Below, piece by piece: positions 11,377 through 20,145 of a stretch of 64,000 nt of DNA. The position numbers and the translations under genes are program-made. The stretch's first letter is position 1. Each line of letters begins with the position of its first letter. The notes beneath the pieces are model-generated. The model saw nothing but the letters and a program-made list of their open reading frames with translations. It did not search any database and was not told the DNA's origin. The DNA is from Thecamonas trahens ATCC 50062 (lineage: Eukaryota > Apusozoa > Apusomonadida > Apusomonadidae). The stretch lies in NCBI RefSeq assembly GCF_000142905.1, contig NW_013657654.1, positions 130,847 through 194,846 of the forward strand, read 5' to 3'.

Positions 11377-11800
11377 GCGGGGAGAGATGGGTAGACGTAG
11401 ACGAGGGTGCGGGCGAGAGCGGCGACGTCGGTGCCGCCGGCAGCCTCCTGGACGCGTGCCGCGTCCGGGGGCACAGGCCAATGAGAGGGCTAATCACACA
11501 CGCACCGCACTACACATACTACACAGGTATGTTACCATCGGCGCCAACATCGCCGTCATCGCCAACGTCAGCACTCTCACTATCGTTGCCACTGCCGCAA
11601 CTGGATCACGTAGCCGGCAACCGGCAGCTCTCTCTCTCCCTCCGAGTCTATCTCATGCCAGTACACATTCTTGCCCCAAACCCCCGCTCAAGCGTCTGCT
11701 GCAAAGTCCGGCTCCAGACCAAGACCATGACGAGCAGCGAGCAGCGGTTTGCATCGATCGGTGCGGCTCCGGCATGAGAAGGGGGGGTGGCTTGGTCCGA
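11377..11800. other. Intergenic region upstream of the P450
   Basis: 424 bp between two minus-strand genes. It contains a CT-rich tract at about 11625-11650 and an open, weakly hydrophobic stretch on the minus strand that could be an additional P450 5' exon. Nothing here is firmly supported. Confidence 0.35.
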
Positions 11801-12203
11801 TCACAGCGGCGGAAGCGAGACCGACTCTAGCATGTGACGATCGAGCGAGTCGCCGACCTGCGGCTGTGCAGCACCAGCGCCAGCCATGTTCATGAACGCC
11901 TGGCAGACCACCAGGTAGGCAGCCTGATAGCTGTGCAGCGCCGCGCAGTTTGACCGGAACCGCTGAACCTCGCTCTCCAGTCGTTCCAGCTCTCCGTTGA
12001 GACCTACCCAGAGTGGATGTGAGTGGAGGGGAAGGGGGGGGGGGGGGGGGGGGGGGCAGTACGGAGTACCGGGGNNNNNNNNNNNNNNNNNNNNNNNNNN
12101 NNNNNNNNNNNNNNNNNNNNNNNNNNNNNNNNNNNNNNNNNNNNNNNNNNNNNNNNNNNNNNNNNNNNNNNNNNCCCCACCACACACACACACACACACA
12201 AAC

Positions 12204-12239
<36 letters not shown>

Positions 12240-12263
12240 CCACGTACGGTTCAACTGGTCCAT
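11801..12263 (-). CDS. Short coiled-coil protein, 72 aa, two exons
   Basis: I do not recognise this gene. Exon 1 is only 16 nt (12263-12248, MDQLN plus one base). The donor is GTACGT and the acceptor GGGTAG at 12005-12004. Exon 2 is 12003-11801. The phases fit (1+2), giving MDQLNRLNGELERLESEV followed by a helical QRFRSNCAALHSYQAAYLVV segment and a Ser/Leu end. Size and heptad pattern suggest a small subunit of a coiled-coil complex (BLOC, DASH or Mediator-like sizes), but there is no specific motif. The intron contains (CA)n, a long G-run and the 100-N assembly gap, so its true length is unknown, and a further upstream exon (acceptor TAACAG just before the ATG) is possible. Confidence 0.5.
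12075..12174. other. Assembly gap (100 N)
   Basis: A run of exactly 100 N, flanked by a run of about 20 G on one side and CCCC(AC)n on the other. The round length suggests a placeholder rather than a measured size. It lies inside the intron of the short coiled-coil gene, so no conserved coding sequence is obviously lost. Confidence 0.95.
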
Positions 12264-12431
12264 CTCCTGTTACAAGCAAGTCAAGTGGTTGCCTCACCCG
12301 CACCCGCGCCTGCCCGCCAACCCCCCCCCAACCCCAACCCCCCCAACCCCCCCCCCCAACCCCCCTCTCCCCCCCCCCCTCCCCTCCCTCCCCTACCCCA
12401 TCCCGCCCCACTTCACCCTCCAAGAGCCACC

Positions 12432-15400
12432 ATGAGCAACGCCCCGACCTTCAAACTCCTTCTTGTGGGAGATGGAGGGACAGGCAAGACTGCCTTCCTC
12501 AAGGCCATCAACTCCCTTGCCTTTGAGACCAAGTACATTGGTATGCAATCCCCCTCCCTCCCCCATCTCCTCACCCATCCCCATCCCCATCCCCTTTGTA
12601 TGCCCAGGCATGTATGCCTGCCTTTCTTTCGGTCACCCTTCTGTCACGCACCTTGCCACCACCACACCAAGTCGCCTTCCATTGCACCACCACACACACA
12701 TACACGCACACACGCACACACACATGCACATGCACATACAAACAAACATGCACACACTCACATATACCCCACACACACCACACCACACCATCCGCCCCGC
12801 ATGTAGCCACACTTGGTGTCGAGGTGGATGAGGTCAGGCTGGCGACTTCGTCCGGCCCGCTGGTGTTCAACGTGTGGGATACGGCCGGACAGGAGAAATT
12901 TGGTGGCCTCCGCGATGGGTACTACATCCAGGGCCAAGCGGCGGTGATTTTTGCTGATGCCTCGTCGAGGAGTTCGGTCAAACATGCAAGGACTTCATGG
13001 CTTCGGGATGTGGTCCGAGTCTGTGATGGCATCCCCAAGGTCTTCGTCTTTAACAAGACAGACGTGCCCGGTGGTGAGGCCAGGCACGTGGACAAGTTTG
13101 ATGCTGTCTTTGGGCTCTCGGTCAAGGCCGCGGTGGCGAACAACGACTACGCGTCGCTCAAGGCTCCTTTCCTCTTCCTCGCCCGAAAGCTCACTGGCAT
13201 TCGCGATCTCAACCTCGTCGGCGAGTCGTGGTCCAAGTCGGAGGTCCTTGTCGGGACCATTCTTCCCAGCGATGGCGCAACTAAGGACGAACATCCCAGC
13301 TCTGCCGATGCTTTCAGGGTCTCCAGCCCGCAGTCGAGTCCGCAAGCCCTTCCTCAGGGTGAGGTGTATGGTGATGGCGGCCCAGATGGGATCGACGACA
13401 TTGTGTCGCCCGCGTCGGGCAACGGCGACAATTTCACTCTCGTTACGGGCTCCAAGACAAAGTCTGCATCGTCAGGCGGCTTCAAGTTTGGATCTCCCAA
13501 CGCCGCTGCGCCTAAACCGTCTGGCGGCTTCAAGTTTGGATCGCCCGACGCCGCTGCGCCTGCATCGTCAGGCGGCTTCAAGTTTGGATCGCCCAACGCC
13601 GCCGCACCTGAACCGTCAGGCGGCTTCAAGTTTGGATCGCCCAACGCCACTGCGCCTAAGCCGTCTGGCGGCTTCAAGTTTGGATCGCCCGACGCCGCTG
13701 CGCCTGCATCGTCAGGCGGCTTCAAGTTTGGATCGCCCAACGCCGCCGCACCTGAACCGTCAGGCGGCTTCAAGTTTGGATCGCCCAACGCCACTGCGCC
13801 TAAGCCGTCAGGCGGCTTCAAGTTCGGATCGCCCGACGCCGCTGCGCCTAAGCCGTCAGGCGGCTTCAAGTTTGGATCGCCCAACGCCGCTGCGCCTAAG
13901 CCGTCAGGCGGCTTCAAGTTCGGATCGCCCAACGCCACTGCGCCTAAACCGTATAGCAACTTCAAGTTTGGATCGCCCAACAACTTGTCGCCTGGACAAC
14001 CCAGACACACACCATCGGGACCTTGGAAGTGCCCTGCTTGCGAGGCCAACAACCCTGCCGACAACAACCACTGCAAACTCTGCACCACTCCGCGGGTCCG
14101 CGTGGATCCGCAGTCCAAGCTGGCAAACTGGGGCCCACCGGCCAAACCCAAGGCAAAAAAGCCGACCAAGACGACCAAGATGGCCGCAAAGAAGAAAACT
14201 GCAAAGGCGACAAAAAAAAGGCTGGCAATGGCAAGACCGCCGCGGTCTCGCTTGCCTCCATCGGCTACCCCGACCCTACTGATGACTCCGACGCCGAGCT
14301 GATTCTGGCCGAACAGCGCCAGCTGCTGCAGGAAGCCCCGCCGCCGCCCGCTGTCTCAGATTTCGAAGCCTACAAGGCCGGTCTGATGGCCCGCCTCGAC
14401 GCCGAGGCTGCCCGCCGCGGATACACACCCGACGAGAGCGACCGCAAGGCCGTGCTCAAGCGGCTGCCGGCCAACCTGGGCCAGACAGCGTGGCGGACAC
14501 AGATCAAGAAGGTACTTCGGCAAGTGCACTCTTGCACCAGCATCGGCACAAGTGCTGCCCAGCTTGTCCAGGACATCGTGGTGTCGTCGCTCGTCGACGT
14601 TGTCACCGCCACCCGTCAGCTGATGGCGAAGCGCGACGAACTCATCGCCAACTCGCTCGAGACCGACGAACGCTCCGCTGAACTCCCCGACGTCGTTGCT
14701 GCTATCCGCCTCGCTGTGCCGGGCGAGCTGGCCATGCACGGTACATCCGAAGCAACCAGGGCCGTCATCAAGTTGAAGGCTGCCCAACCGCCAGCCACGC
14801 TACGAACCGCATCCACCGCCAGTGGTCTAGTCTTTTCGACCCTCATTACCCGCTCCGGCATTGCCAAGCGGTTCGGGAGCTCGGTCCTCTCTCTCCCTGA
14901 TGGAAGCCCTGCGTTTTCTGTCGAGGCCCTCGTCGCCCTTACCGCATTCACCGAGTACATCACCGCCGAGATCCTCGAGCTGAGTGGTAACGCCGCCCGC
15001 GACAACCGCCGTGCCCGTATCAACGAGCGCCACGTTCTTCTCTCCATTTCCTGCGATGAGGAGCTGAGCAATCACTTCCGCAGCGGCATCATCGCCCGCG
15101 GCGGCGTTTTGCCGCACATTCATGTCCGCCTCTTGCCTGTCCACGGCGGCGCGAACAACCGCGACATGGAAGAGAATCGGCTCGTCGATGCTGCCCTCGC
15201 TACCGCCGGCTCGAGCGGTTCCACCTATCGCCCAGGTACCCTGGCTCTCCGCGAGATCCGCAGCGCGCAAAAGTCCACCGACCTCGCCATTGCTCCAGAC
15301 ATGTTCCAGGCCGTGGTCCGGGCGTTCTCCGCGATGTCGCTGGCGCTGACATGGGCATCTCCGATGAAGCTTACGCAGCCCTGCAGCACGCAGCCGAGGC

Positions 15401-15530
15401 CCATGTCGTCGAGCTCTTTCACCTCGCCAACGTTGTCGCCATTCACCGCGACTCGACTCTTGTCGAGCCCAAGGACTTGCAACTCACGAAGCGCATCCAG
15501 ACAGCGAGCCGTCGCCACTTTTACGCCTAG
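12432..15530 (+). CDS. Ran GTPase - FxFG repeats - RanBP2 zinc finger - H2B/H2A/H3 histone-fold fusion
   Basis: Exon 1 is 12432-12540 (ATG in CCACC context). The intron 12541-12806 runs GTATGC to TGTAG. Exon 2 is 12807-15530. The N terminus is a Ran-type G domain: GDGGTGKT (13-20), IATLGVEV switch I, DTAGQEKFGG with Gln65, GYYIQ, NKTD (119-122), and LSVK instead of SAK. Ran's HRKK basic patch and DEDDDL tail are not seen. Residues about 260-428 hold eleven FKFGSP repeats, 441-466 a zinc finger (WKCPACEANN, CKLC), then a Lys-rich linker. After the A8 run (14212-14219) the frame shifts by -1. Then follow H2B (about 595-698: KKVLRQVH, RLAVPGELA), H2A (about 710-816: YITAEILELSGNAARDN, GGVLPHI) and H3 (about 844-944: YRPGTLALREIRSAQKSTDL, AEAHVVELFHLANVVAIH, EPKDLQLTKRI). 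One extra G at 15320-15322 joins the two H3 halves. With both bases the gene has 945 codons. If the A-run is real, Ran and the histones are either two products or joined by frameshifting. Confidence 0.75.
13474..13980 (+). repeat. 48-bp tandem repeats encoding FxFG units
   Basis: Eleven copies of a 16-residue unit (consensus SGGFKFGSPNAAAPKP) in the Ran-histone gene. Units differ at N/D after GSP, at A/T, and in the KP/EP/AS ending. Units 2-4 and 5-7 are nearly identical as a block, indicating a 144-bp higher-order duplication. FKFG is the FxFG class of nucleoporin repeat, bound in other proteins by NTF2 and importin-beta. Confidence 0.9.
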
Positions 15531-15531
15531 A

Positions 15532-16911
15532 TCAAACTCTCTCTCCATCGCATTCACCTCGAGATGCCACCAGCTCGCGCAGAGCGGTCGCCTCTCGCCG
15601 CGAGACGCGGTCACACCAGGATGCGTCGATGGCGGTGAGTACAGGAAGCGCAAAACTGACCAAGTCAAGCAGCCCGCTACCGGTCACGTCGGTGCAGCAG
15701 GAGACGTTGAGAGAAGTGAGCGTAGTGCCCGCGGCTTCAGCAATCGCCCACACATCCGAGTCATCCACCGCCGTCCGCGAGAGGTCAACCGCTGTGAGCG
15801 CCGGGAGAGGCGTGACCGCCTCGTTGGCCAGCGCGCTACTCCACGCCGTGCTCACCATCGCCGGTGTGAGTCGCGGACAGCCCGAGAGCGAGAGCCGGCC
15901 GAGTTCGGTCCATGGCGCGAGCCGCGGTCCAACAAAGCTGGTGAGCCAGGCTTCGTCCACAAAGCCAGCTCGATCAACGACAAGGTTCCGCAGCGCTGGC
16001 ATCTGCCCAAGCCACTCGCTGCACTCGCTCAGCTCCATGCTCGGCGATAGCCGCGCGTGCGCCAGTGAAAGCGATGTCACCGTTGGAGGCAGCTGCCACA
16101 CGTGCAACGCCGTGAGCTCAATGCGATCCAGCGCTAGCACCGCCAGCACCGGTGTCGTAGCTGCGTTGATCAGGGCAGCCACGCCACTGCAGGTGGCTCG
16201 AGGTGCAAACGAGATGTCAAACGCTTCCAATCGCTCCAACTCCGACCACGCACTCGCCAGCCGGACCAGTGCAGCGTCGCTGAATGCGGTCCGTGAGAGC
16301 ACCAACCCGATGATTCGATCCGGTGCCGTATGCCTCGCCAGCGCGGCCGCACATGCGTTGCCGGCTTGGTCACAACCGTGTAGTGAAATGCGGCTCGGAA
16401 CCGCACCGTGCTCGACCAGCGTGCCCGAGATGACCGCAGCGAGCGCATCATCGCTCGCGTTGGAGAGATCGACCAGATCAAGGACCCGCACGTGCGCCAG
16501 CAGAGGCGATCGCGCAAGCGCCCACAAGGTAGCGTCCGGTCGGCCATGCGCATCGCCGTTTATCATCTCCGGCAGCGACAGTACCCGCCAGAGACCCGGA
16601 TAGCCCGTCGCTGCCGCCCGCAGAGCCCGGCAGCTCCGTCCAGCACGGGCGCGATCACGAGGCCCCAGCTCAGCCATGATGGCCACCAGGATCTCCACCG
16701 GCAGATCCACTAAGGTCGGAGGCGGAAGAGGCATCCACGCCGAGGCATCGACCGCCGGCAGTGTAAATGTGTAGCTCACGCTCCCATCCTCAGCGTAGCT
16801 CCTCTCTGCCAAGCCCCCGGGCACGACCTGCGGGACCGCCTCCAGCAGCGCCTCAAGCAGCCGTGGCAGCGGCAGCGTCCGCGCCGCCCACTCTGTCACA
16901 TCGCTCGCCAT
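15532..16911 (-). CDS. F-box and leucine-rich-repeat protein
   Basis: 459 aa. The start is chosen at ATG 16911 (MASDVTEWAARTLPLPRLLE); upstream open sequence is low-complexity. An F-box begins at about residue 66 (LVDLPVEILVAIMAELGPRD, then CRALRAAATGYPGLWR). It is followed by irregular AMN1/FBXL-type leucine-rich repeats across the rest: L-x-x-L-x-L-x-x-C-x-x-L, e.g. LGRLSLSGCPRLT and LTSLNVSCCTDVTGSGL. The expected role is the substrate-recognition subunit of an SCF (Skp1-Cul1-F-box) ubiquitin ligase; the target is unknown. Its stop codon lies one nucleotide from the stop of the convergent Ran-histone gene, so both transcripts must overlap in their 3' UTRs. Confidence 0.82.
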   Translation of the reverse strand: MASDVTEWAARTLPLPRLLEALLEAVPQVVPGGLAERSYAEDGSVSYTFTLPAVDASAWMPLPPPTLVDLPVEILVAIMAELGPRDRARAGRSCRALRAAATGYPGLWRVLSLPEMINGDAHGRPDATLWALARSPLLAHVRVLDLVDLSNASDDALAAVISGTLVEHGAVPSRISLHGCDQAGNACAAALARHTAPDRIIGLVLSRTAFSDAALVRLASAWSELERLEAFDISFAPRATCSGVAALINAATTPVLAVLALDRIELTALHVWQLPPTVTSLSLAHARLSPSMELSECSEWLGQMPALRNLVVDRAGFVDEAWLTSFVGPRLAPWTELGRLSLSGCPRLTPAMVSTAWSSALANEAVTPLPALTAVDLSRTAVDDSDVWAIAEAAGTTLTSLNVSCCTDVTGSGLLDLVSFALPVLTAIDASWCDRVSRREATALRELVASRGECDGERV

Positions 16912-17143
16912 ATAGAGAAGGAGAGGTGTGTATGTGTATGTGAGGTAGAGCGAGGTGCAGCCCAATCCAGCACCCTGTTGCCCATCCCGGACAAAGACCT
17001 GCTGCTGGTCGAGCCGGTGCCCGAGCCAGTGCCCCAGCCGGTGCCCCCGAGCCAGCGCCGGCGTCCGAGGCCACCGACTGCTGCAGCCGACTCTTGCCGC
17101 CACGGCACCACTCATCTAGCACCTTTTGTGCAGAGAGCGGACA

Positions 17144-18445
17144 ATGGCGTTGCTGCCGGGAATGGACACAGGGCTGGGGCTGGGGCTGGGGCTGGAGTGG
17201 CCCATGGGGATGGGGGCGGGGCGGGCGGTGGGGGCGGTGGGGACGGGCCGGGCTGGACGGCCCGACGACGAGGCCGAGTGGGGCCAGACTCAGGCGGTGG
17301 CAACGGAGATCGGGGCGGTCGATGGAATTGAGGTGGGGATTGAGGCAGAAGCAGATGTCAATCTCGTAGCAGAGACCACTCTCGGAGCTTGTGGTGCGTC
17401 TTCCTCGCTGGAAGATCGGCTGAGAGAAGCCAAGGCTGCCCATCGGGCGGCAGTGATCGAGGACGCCACCCAGCAACTGGTGCTGGATACCGCAGCCGCG
17501 GTTGTTGCCGACTATCATCTGGGCTCGATGGGGCTGGTGCCAGAGAGTGGCGGGGGGAAGACGTCGATGTCGGCCAAGGCGGTCCTGCTGCTGGAGCGGG
17601 TCCTCGCCTGGCACGCGCTGCACGATGTGGTCGATTTGGGTGCTGTCGCCACAAGAGCTGGTGTGCCGTCGCCAAGCACCCCATCAGGCGTACATGGGGT
17701 ATATCTCCTTGGCCTTGACCCCGAGTTCTTCGAGTGGTCGCTCCTGGCGCCGTTTGTGGGCGCCGATGCGCTCGAGGCCGAGTCGCCGGAGGCCCGCCGC
17801 GCTGCGATGGACGCTGCGCTGGCCGCGTTGGCTGACGAACTGCGGCCAGAGCTGCAGGCGCGGCTTGCAGCCGATGCCACCTTCCTCGCCTCACTGGTGA
17901 GCGAGGAGGCGTCGCCCGGCGGCCGACCGAGTCTGGCGGCATGGGTCGCCGAGGCGACCCTCGAGACCGAGGCCGCCCGTGAGCTGGAGACCGCGTACAA
18001 CGCACGAACGCTTGAAGCCTTTTGGGAGCTATACACTCTCGTCGGCTCTCGTATTGGCTCGGTGGTCACCCTCATTCAGGACCATTTGCTTGGTACTGCG
18101 GTCCGCTCCGAGCGAGTCCGTGGCGAGTTTCTCGCCGCCCGCGCCCACGCGCTTGCCCTCAAGCTGCAGGTCACCAAGCTTCAGCTCTTGCTGGAGACTT
18201 ACACGCCACGGACGCTTCCAGCCCTCACCGTCATCCGCGACGAACTGACACAAGCGCTCGCCTCTGCCCGCGATCAGCTGCAAGCCGCGCGTGCGCGTGA
18301 GGCCTCGTTCGGGCGGCTCGGCCGCGAGTTTGACGACCTCGTGGCGTCCTACACCTCGATCCTCGCCGACATTGAGAACAAGGAGTGGGCGCTCTCCCAA
18401 CTGCGCAGTGACACCCGCTTCTCGTTCTCAAACCCGAGCTCATAA
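17144..18445 (+). CDS. HAUS4-like (augmin subunit) protein, tentative
   Basis: 433 aa with an intact frame; ATG 17144 (MALLPGMD). The N terminus has a Gly-Leu/Gly-Met repeat segment. The middle is Ala/Leu/Glu-rich and helical. The C-terminal 110 residues are a coiled coil, with YTPRTLPALTVIRDEL, a helix, then LGREFDDLVASYTSI and ADIENKEWALSQL. This ending resembles the HAUS4 family (YTP...L..IR..L; G.EFE.LV..Y..L...IENK.WAL). HAUS4 is an augmin subunit that recruits gamma-tubulin for microtubule branching. The assignment rests on pattern recall only. It is followed 24 nt later by a same-strand gene, an unusually short gap between separate genes. Confidence 0.5.
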   Translation: MALLPGMDTGLGLGLGLEWPMGMGAGRAVGAVGTGRAGRPDDEAEWGQTQAVATEIGAVDGIEVGIEAEADVNLVAETTLGACGASSSLEDRLREAKAAHRAAVIEDATQQLVLDTAAAVVADYHLGSMGLVPESGGGKTSMSAKAVLLLERVLAWHALHDVVDLGAVATRAGVPSPSTPSGVHGVYLLGLDPEFFEWSLLAPFVGADALEAESPEARRAAMDAALAALADELRPELQARLAADATFLASLVSEEASPGGRPSLAAWVAEATLETEAARELETAYNARTLEAFWELYTLVGSRIGSVVTLIQDHLLGTAVRSERVRGEFLAARAHALALKLQVTKLQLLLETYTPRTLPALTVIRDELTQALASARDQLQAARAREASFGRLGREFDDLVASYTSILADIENKEWALSQLRSDTRFSFSNPSS

Positions 18446-18468
18446 CACTTTGATCGCATAGCATTTCG

Positions 18469-20145
18469 ATGGCTCCCGTTTCCTTGCGAGATCGCGTCGG
18501 CCAGCGGCAGAGCCCAGGATGGCATTTGGAAGGTCTTGCGCTTCGACGACAGCAGGCCAGCGCAGCGGACCCCTCACCGCCCACAAGCAAAGCCCTCAGA
18601 CACACCACTTCGACCGTCGCAGAGCAACAAGGGATGGAAGGCGACGGAAGCGAAGACCCGGAGGAGCTACGTGCGCAGGTGGAGGTGCTACAGAGCCTGC
18701 TAGATCGAAGTCTGGAGGTTGTGGAGGCCATGCTGGGGGAGGCCGAGGTGGCGGCGGCAAAGGGACGGCGGCGTGGCGGCGAGGTGTCTCGGCCGCGGGA
18801 CGCACGGGATCTGGCGCACTCATTGGTCTCCTTCCGCAAGCGGCTGCGGGCGGAGGAGGGCATGCTGGATCGGCTACGGACGGGTCTCATTCCGCTCACA
18901 GCCAACAGGGTCAAGTCATCCAATCTCCACGCCCTCTCGGCCATCCTGGCCACCGCACGCAAGCTCGATGGCCTCGTCAGGCTGGGCGGATCCTTCAAGT
19001 ACGGCGCCAAGGCCAAGGTCTACGTCGATGCGGTGGTCAAGACTCACTCGGCTGTCGAGTGGCTCAAGGTCAAGGTCACTCCACCAGTCCCCTTTCACAA
19101 CATGTACGCCGGCCATGGCCGCGCCTCGTCGTCGTCCATGATCGATCAGGCCCGCCACCTCCTCGACGCTGCCGCCGAGCACCCACATGGCTTTACCATT
19201 CCGGCTGTCGTCTACGTCTTTGTCGGTGGCGTCTCCATCTCGGTCGCCGCAGACCTGGAGGCGCTTGGCATTGTTGTTCGCGGCGAGCGGGTCGATCTCG
19301 GCCCGCTCGATGGTGTCGCCCACGCCGCTGCCCCGTCACCGTTCATCTGCCCGTCGACGCTCGCTTCGTTTGGCCTGCTTGACAGCCCGGCCGGCCCGCT
19401 CGTCTCGGCGCCAGCTACCACCGTCACCGAGGCCGAGCTGGCTGATCTCATGGCCGGCGGCAAGATCATCGAGGACGCGCAGGGCAATCGGTATGTTGTC
19501 GAGACGATCGAGGAGTATGAGTACGAGTACGACGAGTATGACGAGCCCGAAGGCAATGACAATGGGGACGTGGTTGGTGCGGCGGCAAGCACGCCGCCGG
19601 CCGACAGCAGCGCCGAGATGCTCAATCTGGACGTCTCCGCAATCCTTGCCTATGTCTCGGACCTCTGCCAGCCTGGCGGCGCCGAGACCGAGTTTGACGA
19701 CCCGCTCATTGCCAAGCAAGCTGCCAGCGAGCGACAGCAGCGGCAGCTGCCGCTAATGGAACGGATGATGGCCGGCAAGCGGCTGGTGGTCTGCGAGACC
19801 GCACTCGCCTCACTCCAGGCCATCCTCGACACCGTGGCTGGGCCCGGCGAGCGCGCCCGTGCCGAGGCGCTCCTCGCCAACGTCGCCATTGTTCCCGACG
19901 AGCTTTCCGAACGGATGGCGAGCCTCCGCCCGACGCTCCGCATCAAGCCCCGCGCCCGGGTGGTGTTTGGAGTCGGCGACGCACTGGGCGTCCCGACGCT
20001 CACCGCCAACAACGGCTTTGTCCGTGCCGCTGCTCAGCAAGGCTACAACTTTAAGGCCATTGTCATCATGGCCCGCGCCCTCACCGAGAGCCGCCGCCTC
20101 GAGCAGGCCGGCCTTACGCCAGACCTGGATACCGGCTGCGCATAA
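18469..20145 (+). CDS. UPF0415 family protein (C7orf25 homologue, DUF1308)
   Basis: 558 aa from ATG 18469; a second plausible start is ATG 18634 ([12 protein letters not shown]), where conserved helical sequence begins. The C-terminal half carries the family core: [20 protein letters not shown], then [39 protein letters not shown], and [20 protein letters not shown] ending in RALTES. This matches the PIN-like C-terminal domain of C7orf25/UPF0415. Function is not established. An acidic [17 protein letters not shown] segment precedes the core. The last 32 nt overlap, antisense, the coding end of the WW/zinc-finger gene. Confidence 0.85.
   Translation: MAPVSLRDRVGQRQSPGWHLEGLALRRQQASAADPSPPTSKALRHTTSTVAEQQGMEGDGSEDPEELRAQVEVLQSLLDRSLEVVEAMLGEAEVAAAKGRRRGGEVSRPRDARDLAHSLVSFRKRLRAEEGMLDRLRTGLIPLTANRVKSSNLHALSAILATARKLDGLVRLGGSFKYGAKAKVYVDAVVKTHSAVEWLKVKVTPPVPFHNMYAGHGRASSSSMIDQARHLLDAAAEHPHGFTIPAVVYVFVGGVSISVAADLEALGIVVRGERVDLGPLDGVAHAAAPSPFICPSTLASFGLLDSPAGPLVSAPATTVTEAELADLMAGGKIIEDAQGNRYVVETIEEYEYEYDEYDEPEGNDNGDVVGAAASTPPADSSAEMLNLDVSAILAYVSDLCQPGGAETEFDDPLIAKQAASERQQRQLPLMERMMAGKRLVVCETALASLQAILDTVAGPGERARAEALLANVAIVPDELSERMASLRPTLRIKPRARVVFGVGDALGVPTLTANNGFVRAAAQQGYNFKAIVIMARALTESRRLEQAGLTPDLDTGCA

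Noticed and set aside
14290-14480. A possible H4 histone fold before H2B.
   Set aside because: The segment reads as an acidic, Pro-containing linker (DPTDDSDAELILAEQRQLL...) and lacks any H4 helix pattern.
14023-16050. Histone frame read as an independent gene starting at or before 14023.
   Set aside because: The frame before 14220 is an out-of-frame shadow of the zinc-finger/Lys-rich region, there is no start codon in a sensible context before the H2B fold, and the apparent 16050 end lies beyond the H3 frame break, antisense to the F-box gene.
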